From: Myxococcales bacterium
GTDB taxonomy: Bacteria; Myxococcota_A; Polyangia; Polyangiales; Polyangiaceae
Direction: 5' to 3'
DNA length: 64,000 bases
Assembly (NCBI GenBank): GCA_004193285.1
Contig: SECP01000022.1
Location: 1-64,000, forward strand
Part shown: in pieces, positions 44,561-53,680 of the stretch
Position numbering within the stretch: the first letter of the stretch is position 1
Layout: the number at the start of each line of letters is the position of its first letter
The notes under the pieces: model-generated
What the model was told of the DNA's origin: nothing
Database searches by the model: none
What the model saw: the letters and a program-made list of their open reading frames with translations, nothing else
Position numbers and translations under genes: made by a program

Positions 44561-46207
44561 TCAGCGGGGCCGGCTCCGGCGAGCGCGCCGGGAGAGCACG
44601 GCGGCGCCGAGGACGGCGAGGGCCGCCAGCCGCGTCGCCGGGCCATTCGGGGAGCCGGCGGCGCGGCACGCGCAAGACGCGCTCTCCGCGGCGAACGCCT
44701 CGTCCGTCACTGTCGTCGGCGCCGGAGCGCCCTGACCGCCGGTACCGGCCTGCGACGTGCCCGCCGCGCCCGACGCAGCCGCGCCCCCCATCGCGATACC
44801 CGTAGCTCCGCCCAAAGTGCCGCCGCTCGCACCGTCGCTTCCAGCGCTGCCCCCGGATGAAGCTCCGGAACCACTCGCGCCTCCAGCGCCGCCCGCGCCA
44901 GCCAGGCCCCCGCCGCCCACTCCCGCTGCACCGCCGGCTCCAGCGCCTGCGCTCGGTTCCACCGCAATCGGCCCATTGCCGACCTTGAACGACATGTCCT
45001 CCGAGACCTGCCCCACCTCGTAAATACGAAGCTCGGACGCGGTGCCGTCGTTCCACTTGGCAGTGCTGAACTTGGCGCCCGAGAACTCGCTCACGCCCGC
45101 ACCGTGAAAGAAGTCCTTCGCGTCACTGCCCGGGCTCGGCCACATCGTCTGGTCCAAGTCCTTCTTGCCGTCCGCCTGCACCACCGCGAGGCCAAGAGGG
45201 TTCGGCGGGTCGTTACTGCCGATGTTCTTGTCGAAGTGAAGCAGCAACAGCCCGTCCCCGCTGATGGTGCTGAAGCGGTCCGTGCTCTGCACGTTGGACC
45301 AGAAGAAGCTTTCCTTCGGGTTCTTCGGGTTCGTGTAGCGGTAACCCGCGCCGTTCGGCTTGGCGTTGAAGGCGGCGTTCGTGTCCTTCGTGACGTCCAC
45401 CACGTCGATCCAGCCCTGGTCCGCTCGGTAGAAGTCGTTGATGCCCACCGGGTTCTTCTGGCTGCTGCCATTACCCATGATGCAGTAGTTGCCGAAGCCG
45501 TAGAGGTCCGGCCACCCGAAGAGCATGTGCCCCACCTCGTGGCTAAACGTGTACAGGCCGAGGCTCGTGCCCAGGTTCGTCATCATGTAGCGCGAGATGG
45601 TGACGCCGTTGCGCTTCTGATTGCTGCCGGAAGCGTGCGGCCAGAGCCCCTTGCCCCACGTCTCGGATTCGCCGGCGTACACGATACTGATGGCGTCGGT
45701 GCGGCCGTCTTTGTCGTTGTCGTACTTGGAGAAGTCCACCAAGTCGTCGAAGTAGTCGAGCATCTCCGTGAACAGCTCGTCCGAGCCTTGGTAGCCGGAG
45801 GTGCCCTCGTAGTGGGACTTCGGATACTTCGCTCGGTAGAAACCGAAGATCTCGTTTTGAAAGTCCACCATCCCGTTCGACTCGTCCAAGAAGTAGTCGC
45901 GTACGGAGCCGTTGAGGCCGCCCTGCGTGTAACCCTTCTGGTTGAGCCATGCGTCGATCTGCGCCTTGTCGAAGGCGGGCGTCGCGTCGCTGAAGTCGAT
46001 CAGCAGCGTCAGGCCATAGACGGTGCCTTGGGGATGCGGGTAGAGGCCAATGTTCGGAGCCGCCAGCGCGACGTTCGGAGCCAGCGCGGGCTCTGGCCAG
46101 GCGTCCACGATCTTCCCATCCACGACGATCAAGGCGTCGGCGGGGCCAGACCACGTCGCGCCGATGACCCCGAGCGCGAACGTAAAACGCAACCAGCGGC
46201 GGCTCAT
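44561..46207 (-). CDS. M6-family metalloprotease with MYXO-CTERM-like tail
   Basis: The 548-residue protein has a signal peptide (about 1-25), an M6 (immune-inhibitor-A-like) catalytic domain with zinc motif HEVGH (223-227) and following GWPDLYG, and a Ca-type loop YDNDKDGRTDAI near 162-173. A later beta-rich part (about 330-430) and a long Gly/Ala/Ser linker follow. The C-terminus (about 512-548) has CACRAAGSPNG, a hydrophobic stretch and RRARRSRPR, i.e. the Cys-containing MYXO-CTERM sorting signal. It should be exported and anchored at the surface. ATG 46207 gives a normal signal peptide. Confidence 0.88.
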   Translation of the reverse strand: MSRRWLRFTFALGVIGATWSGPADALIVVDGKIVDAWPEPALAPNVALAAPNIGLYPHPQGTVYGLTLLIDFSDATPAFDKAQIDAWLNQKGYTQGGLNGSVRDYFLDESNGMVDFQNEIFGFYRAKYPKSHYEGTSGYQGSDELFTEMLDYFDDLVDFSKYDNDKDGRTDAISIVYAGESETWGKGLWPHASGSNQKRNGVTISRYMMTNLGTSLGLYTFSHEVGHMLFGWPDLYGFGNYCIMGNGSSQKNPVGINDFYRADQGWIDVVDVTKDTNAAFNAKPNGAGYRYTNPKNPKESFFWSNVQSTDRFSTISGDGLLLLHFDKNIGSNDPPNPLGLAVVQADGKKDLDQTMWPSPGSDAKDFFHGAGVSEFSGAKFSTAKWNDGTASELRIYEVGQVSEDMSFKVGNGPIAVEPSAGAGAGGAAGVGGGGLAGAGGAGGASGSGASSGGSAGSDGASGGTLGGATGIAMGGAAASGAAGTSQAGTGGQGAPAPTTVTDEAFAAESASCACRAAGSPNGPATRLAALAVLGAAVLSRRARRSRPR

Positions 46208-46299
46208 AGCGACCAAGGATCGCTCGAGCCGCCGCTGACGGATCACTTTTCGTGAGGAAACCGCTCCGAGTCGAGGGTTACCGCGTAACTAGACGAAGA

Positions 46300-46331
46300 G
46301 GAGCCGACCGCCTCGAATGAAGGTCGGCTCC
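46300..46331 (-). terminator. 10-bp hairpin downstream of the DUF4397 gene
   Basis: Arms GGAGCCGACC and GGTCGGCTCC are perfect complements around a 12-base loop. The stem lies 19 bp past the stop of the minus-strand DUF4397 gene. It is not followed by a proper T-run (TCTTCGTCT), so it may act as a weak or factor-assisted terminator. Confidence 0.5.
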
Positions 46332-46349
46332 CTACGTTCTTCCACTAAC

Positions 46350-47960
46350 TCAGCGGACGGCCCAGCCGGCGACCGACGTGTCCACCACGTACAGCTTCGT
46401 CGTCGGGACGGTTGCGCCCGTGCCGGTGAGGAGCAGGAAGTCGCGTTCGCCGGCGACGGGGGCAGTCGTAGCGGTCAGAGCGAGCGTGTTGTAGATCGGC
46501 GTCGTCGTGCCGGTCGCGGTGGCACCAAGGGTGACCGCACCCGGCTCGAGAGCTTCACCGGCGGGCGCCGAAGCGAGTCCCGGCCCAACGCCCTCGATGA
46601 GAGCGCTCGCCAGAGCAGTTCCCGCCTCGTTCAGCGGCCCGAAGTCGATTTGAGCCCCAATCGCGCCGGTCTTCAACGCGTGAACGCCGCGCAGCAGGAC
46701 CTTGTCCGTTTGCGTGAGGTCGAACTGCTCACGCAGGGTTCGGATTTGGTCACCCGCGAGGTAGCTCAGGTAGTGCTCGCCCACGAGCAGCGTGCTCGTG
46801 GTGCCCTGTGCGTCGCTCGTTATCGAGCCATTGACCGCCTCGGAGTCCACGGCCTTCAGTGTGTAACCGGCGGTGCTGGCCTTGAGCTGGAAGGCCGCGA
46901 GCGCCCCCTGCTCCAGGTCATCCGCGAGCTTCGTGGTGGCAGCGGTGCTCTGGTAGATGTCCACGGTGCCGACGTCCGACGAGTGGAGGACGTGAATCCA
47001 CGGGTTCTCCTTAACCCAGCTGGTGTTGCCGTCTTGATCGACGACGAGCAGCGCGAAGCCGTTGGCGGGAGCGCGGAACGGGAAGCCAGGGTTACCGGTC
47101 GCGATCACGAACACTTCGCTCTTGGAAGCGAGCTTGGGCAAAACGAGCTGGGATACGACCTCGTCGTCCGCGTTCGTGAAGGCGATGTCCTCGGTGGCAG
47201 CCGTCGACAGGGCGACGTTGCTCTCACTGGCGAAGCGGTCGAGACCGGGCAAATCCACGGCATTCGTGCTCGCGAGGTCCAGGTTGACGTCTTCCCAGGC
47301 CGACGTCGCGTGAACGACGCGCGCGAGAGCCGTGCCGGCCTCCGCCGCGTCGAAATCGTGCTGCAGCGGCAGGATACGGAACTTCACGTCCGCGTCCTCC
47401 GTGTTCACGAAGTCACCAGCGGCGACCAACGTGTAGTCCTCGCCAGCCTCCAAGGTGATGTCTTCCGACGTGAAAGCTGCGTCTTCCGTGGCCTCTGCGC
47501 CTGCAGCGCGCAGGTCGAAAGCGATCGTGCCGGCGTCCACTTCCAGGAACTCCGTGGCTTTACCGTAGGCGACGTTCTCTACCGCCACCGCGCTCGAGCC
47601 TTTGACGTAGACATCCACGGCCGGAGCGTTCGGGGACGCGTGAACGACGCGCAGGCGGCTCTTGGCCACCGCGCCTTCACCGCCGACGCCGCCTTCACCG
47701 CCGCTGACGCCGCCACTGGCATCACCGCCGACGTTCAGGCTCCCGCCGTTGCTGGTGCCGCCGTTGCTGGTACCGCCGTTGCTGGTGCCGCCGTTGTCGT
47801 CACCACCGCTATTGCTCTTGCCAGCGGTGGAAGAGGTGCCGCCCTTGCCGGCCGTGCCGGGGTTATCCGTGTCGTCGTCGCTTCCGCAAGCGAGAGGAGC
47901 GAGGCCGAGGAGCAAGCTGAGGCTGGCGAAGCTAAGAAAACGAATATTGGAATTGTTCAT
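46350..47960 (-). CDS. DUF4397 lipoprotein with internal repeats
   Basis: The 536-residue lipoprotein (lipobox LAPLAC, Cys25) has a Gly/Ser/Asn linker with three copies of GGTSN, then two or more DUF4397 beta-sandwich units (about 100-230 and 230-420; RLRVVHASPNAPAVDVYVKG, LARVVHATSAWEDVNL, WIHVLHSSDVGTVDIYQST). The last part is again beta-rich. DUF4397 domains are thought to be extracellular adhesion or carbohydrate-related modules. A strong ribosome site (AAGGAG) lies 11 bp upstream of ATG 47960. It is a stand-alone gene. Confidence 0.88.
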   Translation of the reverse strand: MNNSNIRFLSFASLSLLLGLAPLACGSDDDTDNPGTAGKGGTSSTAGKSNSGGDDNGGTSNGGTSNGGTSNGGSLNVGGDASGGVSGGEGGVGGEGAVAKSRLRVVHASPNAPAVDVYVKGSSAVAVENVAYGKATEFLEVDAGTIAFDLRAAGAEATEDAAFTSEDITLEAGEDYTLVAAGDFVNTEDADVKFRILPLQHDFDAAEAGTALARVVHATSAWEDVNLDLASTNAVDLPGLDRFASESNVALSTAATEDIAFTNADDEVVSQLVLPKLASKSEVFVIATGNPGFPFRAPANGFALLVVDQDGNTSWVKENPWIHVLHSSDVGTVDIYQSTAATTKLADDLEQGALAAFQLKASTAGYTLKAVDSEAVNGSITSDAQGTTSTLLVGEHYLSYLAGDQIRTLREQFDLTQTDKVLLRGVHALKTGAIGAQIDFGPLNEAGTALASALIEGVGPGLASAPAGEALEPGAVTLGATATGTTTPIYNTLALTATTAPVAGERDFLLLTGTGATVPTTKLYVVDTSVAGWAVR

Positions 47961-48127
47961 ATTGGGGTCATCTCCTTAAAGGTGACGACTCGCCGCCCAA
48001 GCAACAGCTGGGCCGCCGGAAACCTCCTCGAAAACGGCCCGAATCAGGCGCGCAACTGCGTGCGCATCACACACTTCACACGTCGAATTAGGTCACGCCG
48101 CGGCGAAATGATCCCAAGGCGTCAACG

Positions 48128-49069
48128 CTAGGGCGAATAGCGGTACGCCTCCACCCAGTCGTATTGCGCCTCGCAGGGCACCGAGCCCGCATCGAAAGCG
48201 CCTGCGAATTGAGTGACCGCATCGTTGGCCGGCCAAGCGTTCATGTGAAGCGTTTGCGCGTCTTTGATCTTGGGCTGCACGTCCTTCCACGTTTGCACGC
48301 CGTCGATGAAAAACGTGATGCCTTCCGGCGCCCACTCGAGCGCATAGTCGTGGAATTCTTCAGTAGCAGACCCCGGCGCCGCAACGACCTTGGGCTGGTA
48401 GACGCGGTTGGCGGCAGTGCCAGAGATCAAATTGTATTGGACGCGATTGGGATTCGTCAGCTTGCCCAGGTACTCGATGTCCATCTCTTGCCAAGAAACG
48501 GCGACGTCCTGCTGGTACGTGAAGAGCGATGAGACCATGCCGCTCCCGGCGCAGAAACGGATGCGCCCCGCAAACCGGCCGTAGGTAAACGTCTCTTTCG
48601 TCGCCACTTCTGCGGCCGCATACTCGCGATCGGCGCTGGGCGCCTTGGTCACGCGGAGCTTGAGTAAGCCACCCTCCACGACCACGTTGCTCGCCGCAAA
48701 GTGCGCCAGGTTCTCGTCGAAGGTGTGAGTTTGCTTGGACCACCTGGCGTCGTCGAACGAGTCGAAGTCGTCCCGCCATACGAGCTTGAAGCGGGCGTCT
48801 ATGAGGGGGCCTCCCCCGGAGCCGCCGGTCTCGCGGCCCGCCGCGCCTCCTGCTCCGCTCTGGCCGCTATTGCCACCCTGTGGCAGCACGCCCGAGCAAC
48901 GGTTGCCCGCGAGCCCGGCGGAATTAGTGTCTCCGGCCGCAAGCCCTGCCCCGCCTGCCGATGTCGAGCCGGCGTTCGACGGGGCGCTGGCTGGCCCCAC
49001 GTCGCTGACGGAACCACAGGCCGCCAGTGCCGCCGCCGCCAAAACCGTCCAGGTGAGAAAGGTGCGCAT
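48128..49069 (-). CDS. GH16 lichenase/laminarinase-like lipoprotein
   Basis: The 313-residue lipoprotein (lipobox LAAC, Cys18) has a Gly/Ser/Ala linker to about residue 88, then a GH16 jelly roll: FKLVWRDDFDSFDDARW, GRFAGRIRFCAG, and the catalytic stretch WQEMDIEYLG with Glu195 (nucleophile), Asp197 and Glu199 (acid/base). Later strands are EEFHDYALEWAPEGITFFID and AGAFDAGSVPCEAQYDWVE. It should cut beta-1,3-1,4- or beta-1,3-glucans at the cell surface. The start is a clear signal peptide. Confidence 0.92.
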   Translation of the reverse strand: MRTFLTWTVLAAAALAACGSVSDVGPASAPSNAGSTSAGGAGLAAGDTNSAGLAGNRCSGVLPQGGNSGQSGAGGAAGRETGGSGGGPLIDARFKLVWRDDFDSFDDARWSKQTHTFDENLAHFAASNVVVEGGLLKLRVTKAPSADREYAAAEVATKETFTYGRFAGRIRFCAGSGMVSSLFTYQQDVAVSWQEMDIEYLGKLTNPNRVQYNLISGTAANRVYQPKVVAAPGSATEEFHDYALEWAPEGITFFIDGVQTWKDVQPKIKDAQTLHMNAWPANDAVTQFAGAFDAGSVPCEAQYDWVEAYRYSP

Positions 49070-49195
49070 GGCTCGCTCGTATCCGCGGGATTCTAGAACG
49101 TTCGCAACTCACCCGGTGGAGTGCTTTCCAATCACAGCCACGCGGCAGTTTTCGCTCGGATGCTCATCAAGGAGGACGGCGGTCCGCGGAGTAGC

Positions 49196-49954
49196 TCAAC
49201 GCCCCGGGTGCTCGCTCAGGTAGGCCAGGGCGGTCGCCATCGTGGTCTCCGGCTCCCTGCCGAGAGACCCGTGCGTCGCATCTGGCATGAGCAGGAAGAG
49301 CGCGGGGACGCGAGTGGACGTGAGCGCGCGCTGGCTCTGCTGCATGATGTCTCGGCGGTCCTTGTCTCCAGCCATCATCACTGCGGCTTTCAGGTCCTTG
49401 AGCTCCCCTGGGCGGATCGCAGTGGGTGCCGCAATTCCAATGAGGTGCGTGTAGCGGTCGGGCCACTTGCGGGCGAGCTCGACCGCGCGAGTGGCGCCCT
49501 GAGATAGGCCAATCACCCAAACGTCGCGCAAGGGCTCGCCGTGCCCGGCAGATGCGAAGGCCTCCGCGATGCGCCGGTCCAGGCTTTGAATGTCGGCCGA
49601 CCACTTCGACCAGGGTCCACCGCAGCTGACATCGCCCTGGGGTGCGATCAGGGTGCCATGCTTCGCCGCCGCCCGCGGAAACGCCTGGGCGTAACCGAGC
49701 CCGTGGCCGCACATGCCGTGCAAGAAGACGATCCGACCCGGGCCTCGCGGCCCACGCAGCACGAACGTGGCGGGGCCGGTCGGCGGCTGAAATGTCTCCA
49801 CCCTCAAAGGGCCGTCGGTGGCCGGCCGGGCCGTACCGGCCGCTGGAAGCTGCGTCGATGCGGCCTGGGGCGGCTCGGCCTCCGCACCTGGCGCGGTGCG
49901 TCTGGGCGCATCACAGGAAGTCAGCGCTGCGCTCAGGAGCAACCAAGCTCGCAT
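49196..49954 (-). CDS. Alpha/beta-hydrolase lipoprotein
   Basis: The 252-residue product has a lipobox-like signal (ALTSC, Cys14), a Pro/Ala linker and a small alpha/beta hydrolase: FLHGMCGHGLGYAQAF, nucleophile Ser151 in GLSQGAT, candidate acid Asp197 or Asp199 in MAGDKDRRD, and His228 in DATHGSLG. It resembles carboxylesterase/phospholipase-type hydrolases. ATG 49954 gives a signal peptide; a longer N-terminus would overlap the CBS gene. It is divergent from the CBS gene, 75 bp away. Confidence 0.8.
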   Translation of the reverse strand: MRAWLLLSAALTSCDAPRRTAPGAEAEPPQAASTQLPAAGTARPATDGPLRVETFQPPTGPATFVLRGPRGPGRIVFLHGMCGHGLGYAQAFPRAAAKHGTLIAPQGDVSCGGPWSKWSADIQSLDRRIAEAFASAGHGEPLRDVWVIGLSQGATRAVELARKWPDRYTHLIGIAAPTAIRPGELKDLKAAVMMAGDKDRRDIMQQSQRALTSTRVPALFLLMPDATHGSLGREPETTMATALAYLSEHPGR

Positions 49955-50029
49955 GCGTCGTAGAGTGCAGACCGCGTGCCGGCTGAGGTTTGGGTCGTTC
50001 CGGAACGGATCCTGCACCTGCGCGGCGCC

Positions 50030-50776
50030 ATGGGAACGACTACCCAACTCTCGCGCGACATCACCCAGGTGCTGCAGGAGCTCCGGGGCGCGCGGGACGA
50101 AGCTCGGCTGCGCGTGCACTTGCTAGGGATGGACGCGAAGCGGCGCCTTTCGGATCTGGAGACGGAGATCGAAGCTTTCGAGCGGAAGCTGACGTCGCGC
50201 GGCGATTGGGCTGCGGAGCACGTGGTGGCCACGGCCCGCGGCTTGACCCGAGCGGTCGCCGAGCTCGTTGCTCAAAGGCCGGAGCGGGAGCCGACGCGGG
50301 TGGTCGATTTGATGAAGAAAGACCCCATCACGTGCCAGCCCCACGATGACCTCAGTGAGGCTGCCAAGCTCATGTTCGAAGGGGACTTCGGCGTGGTCCC
50401 GGTCGTGGACGAACAAGGGAAGCCCATCGGCATGCTGACCGACCGCGACGTGTGCATGGCCGCCTACACGCGCGGCGTTTCGCTACGTGAGCTCACGGTG
50501 GAGAGCGCCATGTCTCGCTCCGTCGCGAGCTGCAGACCCAGCGACACCCTCCGGCTGCTCATGGATGCGATGGCCACCTACCAGGTGCGCCGCATGCCAG
50601 TCGTGGACGAAGCGGGCAAGCTGGTCGGAATCGTCTCATTGGCAGACGTCGCGCGCCTCGCGCAGACGCCGACCCTCCTCAGCCACGAGGCGCGGGTGTG
50701 GGTGCCTGGCGTGCTGGCCGGCATCTCGGAGCCCAGTCCCAACTACGGGCCCGCGCCGACGCGCGCCGCTTCCTGA
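50030..50776 (+). CDS. CBS-domain protein
   Basis: The 248-residue protein has an N-terminal helical region (about 1-75, LSRDITQVLQELRGARDEAR, probably coiled coil) and a CBS pair (about 90-215): RVVDLMKKDPITCQPHDDLS, FGVVPVVDEQGKPIGMLTDR, AMSRSVASCRPSDTL, RRMPVVDEAGKLVGIVSLAD. Tandem CBS domains bind adenosine nucleotides or similar ligands. No catalytic domain is attached, so it is a regulatory or sensor protein. GTG 49976 is possible but would leave only 21 bp to the divergent gene. Confidence 0.87.
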   Translation: MGTTTQLSRDITQVLQELRGARDEARLRVHLLGMDAKRRLSDLETEIEAFERKLTSRGDWAAEHVVATARGLTRAVAELVAQRPEREPTRVVDLMKKDPITCQPHDDLSEAAKLMFEGDFGVVPVVDEQGKPIGMLTDRDVCMAAYTRGVSLRELTVESAMSRSVASCRPSDTLRLLMDAMATYQVRRMPVVDEAGKLVGIVSLADVARLAQTPTLLSHEARVWVPGVLAGISEPSPNYGPAPTRAAS

Positions 50777-50819
50777 GCCCTGAACGATCCGAAGCCCCCG
50801 CTGGGCCGTAATCCACGGC

Positions 50820-51212
50820 ATGCTCGGCGCCTTGAGCTCGGTGGGTACGACTTGGGTCACGCGCAACGCGTCGGTGCTGCTCGTCTTCGCCCCCTTGTTG
50901 GTGGTGACGGGGGTGCTCGGGTTCACGCTACCTCCGCACCTTTCCTTGATGAGCGGGGCGACGCCCTACAACGTGTTTCACCTCGTCTCCGGCGCAGCGG
51001 GGCTGGTGATCTTGGCGCGGCGTTCCCTCTCCGGCGCGGTGGCTTTCAACCTGGTGTTCGGCTGCATCGACCTGTGGCAGGCCGTCGCGGGCGTGACGGG
51101 CTTGTTTCCCGCGCGCTGGTTTGCGCTGCGGCCGGCAGACCATGTGGTGCACCTGCTCGTCGGCGTGGGGTTGGTCGCGGTCGGTTACCTCGGAAAGAAG
51201 TCCCGCCCGTAA
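50820..51212 (+). CDS. Small four-helix membrane protein (DUF4383-like)
   Basis: The 130-residue protein has four membrane helices (about 16-36, 52-66, 72-94, 106-124) and the pattern GATPYNVFHLVSGAAGL, FGCIDLWQAVAGVTGLFP, ADHVVHLLVGVGLVAVGYLG. This fits the DUF4383 family of small integral membrane proteins, function unknown. It follows the CBS gene by 43 bp and precedes the PAP2 gene by 22 bp. Confidence 0.72.
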   Translation: MLGALSSVGTTWVTRNASVLLVFAPLLVVTGVLGFTLPPHLSLMSGATPYNVFHLVSGAAGLVILARRSLSGAVAFNLVFGCIDLWQAVAGVTGLFPARWFALRPADHVVHLLVGVGLVAVGYLGKKSRP

Positions 51213-51234
51213 GCTTCTGCTAGCGTGGCGCTCG

Positions 51235-52206
51235 ATGCAGCGAGCGCTCGTGTTCGTGAGCCTGGCACTCGCCTGGTTGAGTGCGACTACCAGGCAAGCT
51301 CGCGCGGAGCCGCGTGACCTCTCCGAGGTGCAGTCGGACCGCTACTACTACCTGCACGGCGGCCTTGCTGCCGCCGGCTTCCTGGGAACGGCGGTGGAGC
51401 AGATCCTCACCTCGCACCATCGCCCCGGCTACGACTTGGACGCCTTCGGTCCGGACGACTCCGTACGTGCGAACTTCAGCGAATCTTCCGCGCACCTCAG
51501 CGACAAGACGCTGGCCCTGAGCGTGACGGGGCCGCTGCTGCTCCAAATGTCGCAAGGTTTCAGCACCCGCATGGGCAACGCTTCGCTCATCTACGCGGAG
51601 GCGCTTTCGCTCAATGTGCTGATGGCCAGCACCGCGAAGATCGTCGTACGGCGGCCGCGGCCCTACACCCACACCAAAGATCCTCGCCTGCTAGACTTCA
51701 TGGATCGGCAGGGCGCCGACGCTTACTCCTCGTTTTACTCGGGTCATGCCAGTACCTCGTTCACGGCCGCGACTGCCGGCTCGGTCCTGTACTCGTTGCA
51801 AACGGACGAGCTGGTCGCGCGTCACACGGTCTGGGGAGTGTCGTTCTTGCTCGCGGGCATGACCGCGCAGCTGCGCGCCCGAGCCGGGCGACACTACCGC
51901 ACGGACATTTGGGTCGGCTCGGTGATGGGCGTGGCAACCGGCGCCCTCGTGCCCGCGCTGCATCGCCTGGATCTGCAGCAGGTTCGCGCTACGGAGCTGG
52001 CAGTGGCCGGCGGCGCGCTGGGCGTCACGATGCTGCTGAGCGAAGTCGTGGATTTTTGTGCCGCGCTGGACGTGCTGCGCCTGTGCGGCCTCCCGCGCGA
52101 CGTGGACGTACCGCTTCGCGACGCCTCGCTCGTTCCGCGGTGGAAGGTGCTGCCGCAAGCTTACGGCGGCGGCGGCGGACTTTCAGTCGTGGGCGAGCTG
52201 CTCTAG
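51235..52206 (+). CDS. PAP2-family phosphatase
   Basis: The 323-residue protein has a signal or first membrane helix (about 1-22, RA-type end near QARA-EPRD) and the three PAP2 motifs: K135-x6-RP (KIVVRRPRP), SGH (169-171 in YSGHASTSF) and R214/R216-x5-H220-x3-D224 (ARAGRHYRTDIW). Other hydrophobic helices are at about 93-110, 185-210 and 225-245. It should dephosphorylate a lipid such as undecaprenyl pyrophosphate or phosphatidate at the membrane. The start with a signal-like segment at ATG 51235 is preferred over an upstream in-frame codon. Confidence 0.88.
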   Translation: MQRALVFVSLALAWLSATTRQARAEPRDLSEVQSDRYYYLHGGLAAAGFLGTAVEQILTSHHRPGYDLDAFGPDDSVRANFSESSAHLSDKTLALSVTGPLLLQMSQGFSTRMGNASLIYAEALSLNVLMASTAKIVVRRPRPYTHTKDPRLLDFMDRQGADAYSSFYSGHASTSFTAATAGSVLYSLQTDELVARHTVWGVSFLLAGMTAQLRARAGRHYRTDIWVGSVMGVATGALVPALHRLDLQQVRATELAVAGGALGVTMLLSEVVDFCAALDVLRLCGLPRDVDVPLRDASLVPRWKVLPQAYGGGGGLSVVGELL

Positions 52207-52234
52207 CTCGCCCGCCCAGCGTCGCGTCGCTCGG

Positions 52235-53104
52235 CTACAGCCAGAGGATCTGCGGCACCAGCTGCTCGGCCTCGGCCTGGATCTCGTCCAGCTTCTGGTC
52301 GTCGATGCGCAGCTCCGCGCGCGCGATCTCGAAGTCCACCTCCGAGACGAAGTCCGCCGCGATCGCGACGCCCTGCGCGTCCGCCGGACCCACGACGTCC
52401 GCCCCGAAAGACCGGCTCAATCGATTCGCGATACAGATTGCGGCTGCCACTTTGGAGAATTCATCGGTGTGCAGGTGATGGTGATGGCCGACGACCTCCA
52501 CGAACGCATCCGGCAAGCCCCAGAGGCGCGCCAAGATGCCGGAAGCCCGCTCATGCAGCGCGTCCACCTCGGCCCACAGAGCCTCCAGGGGCGGGCTCTC
52601 TGCGCCTTCGAAGTGGGTGACCGCGAACAGTAGGCCCGCGAACCCGGCGTCGTGCAGCAAGCCGCAAATGAAGGCGTGGTCGCCGTCGATGCGCACCTTG
52701 TTGCAGACGATGCGCGCAATGTAAGCGGTCACGGTGCTGTGCCGCTGCACCTGCGCCACCGTCTCTGCGTACTCGTCCAAGTCGAACACGCCGCTGCGCA
52801 GCGCTACCTCGAAGACCATGTCACGCACCACCTTGAAGCCCAGGCGCACGACCGCTTCACGCAGCGTCGTGATGCGGCTCCGGCCCGAGTAGATGGGCGA
52901 GCTGACCAGGCGCATCACGTTGCCAGCCAGCATCTCGTCCTGTTCCAGCAGGCGAACGACATCCGTAGCCCGCGCGTCGTTCTTGTTGGAAAGCGCTAGC
53001 AGCTCCATCGCCACGCTCGGCAAGGGCGGCGGGCGGTAGGACGGATCCTCGAACACCGAAATCAGCCTTTCCCGCAAGGCTGCCGTGATCAGCGACTCGC
53101 TCAC
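52235..53104 (-). CDS. HDOD-domain protein
   Basis: The 289-residue product has a HDOD domain (about 15-215): ISVFEDPSYRPPPLPSVAME, LLEQDEMLAGNVMRLVSSPI, ICGLLHDAGFAGLLF, LHERASGILARLWGLPDAF and VGHHHHLH. HDOD is a catalytically degenerate HD relative used in signal transduction. Here the GLLHDAG stretch retains a HD pair, but the remaining metal ligands are not obvious. GTG 53104 has a possible ribosome site AAGGGC. It follows the VDPW protein by 22 bp, so they may be in one operon. Confidence 0.83.
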   Translation of the reverse strand: MSESLITAALRERLISVFEDPSYRPPPLPSVAMELLALSNKNDARATDVVRLLEQDEMLAGNVMRLVSSPIYSGRSRITTLREAVVRLGFKVVRDMVFEVALRSGVFDLDEYAETVAQVQRHSTVTAYIARIVCNKVRIDGDHAFICGLLHDAGFAGLLFAVTHFEGAESPPLEALWAEVDALHERASGILARLWGLPDAFVEVVGHHHHLHTDEFSKVAAAICIANRLSRSFGADVVGPADAQGVAIAADFVSEVDFEIARAELRIDDQKLDEIQAEAEQLVPQILWL

Positions 53105-53126
53105 GCCCTTAAGCTTAGCGCCGAGC

Positions 53127-53564
53127 TCAGAAGATTGTCGAACGCTGCGGTGCTTCCGCCGGGCGGCTCGCGACGCGTGGCGGCTCGGTGTGGCGCTCGC
53201 GTTGCCACGGGTCCACGATCTCCGGCTGCCGAGGCAGCCAGCGAGGGCGCGGCGCGGGAGGCTGAATGGCGGTGCGCTTCCAAGGGTCCACGAGCAGCGT
53301 CACCACGGGAGGCGACCATTTGACGGTGGACGCGGGCGCAGCGGCAGGCGCGGCCGTGGCGATTGCAGGAACTGGAGCCGAACGACTCGGCAGCTCTGTG
53401 GGCAACCCCGAAGCGGGCATCAAGCGCAGCGGCGAAGCCGGAGACTTCGCCGGCGCAGCGACCGCTCGAGGCCAGGGCTCCACGATCAAGCCTTGCTGGG
53501 CAAGCGCGGCACTGCCTACCAGTAGGCAGGCAACGAGAGCGCGAAGAGTGGACGGGTGCCCCAC
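53127..53564 (-). CDS. Small exported protein with three [IL]V[DE]PW motifs
   Basis: The 145-residue product from GTG 53564 has a signal peptide (cleavage near ALA-QQGL). The mature chain contains three spaced copies of one motif: LIVEPWPR, LLVDPWKR and EIVDPWQRER. The spacers are Ala/Pro/Ser-rich and look unfolded. No family was recognised. Regular repeats of this sort suggest a periplasmic multivalent binder or peptide precursor (inference). Its end lies 22 bp before the HDOD gene. Confidence 0.62.
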   Translation of the reverse strand: MGHPSTLRALVACLLVGSAALAQQGLIVEPWPRAVAAPAKSPASPLRLMPASGLPTELPSRSAPVPAIATAAPAAAPASTVKWSPPVVTLLVDPWKRTAIQPPAPRPRWLPRQPEIVDPWQRERHTEPPRVASRPAEAPQRSTIF

Positions 53565-53680
53565 GGCCTAGAGACTATAGCTCACCGCCAGAGTCCTCGA
53601 CAGGTCCGCAAAACACCTGGCACGTCCGCGGCTCCCTCGAGCCGTCGGCCCCAACGCTGGGGGGGCGAGTCAGATAGACC

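Noticed and set aside
46317..48131. 604-residue plus-strand open frame
   Set aside because: Antisense shadow of the DUF4397 lipoprotein, which has a lipobox, ribosome site and domain matches.
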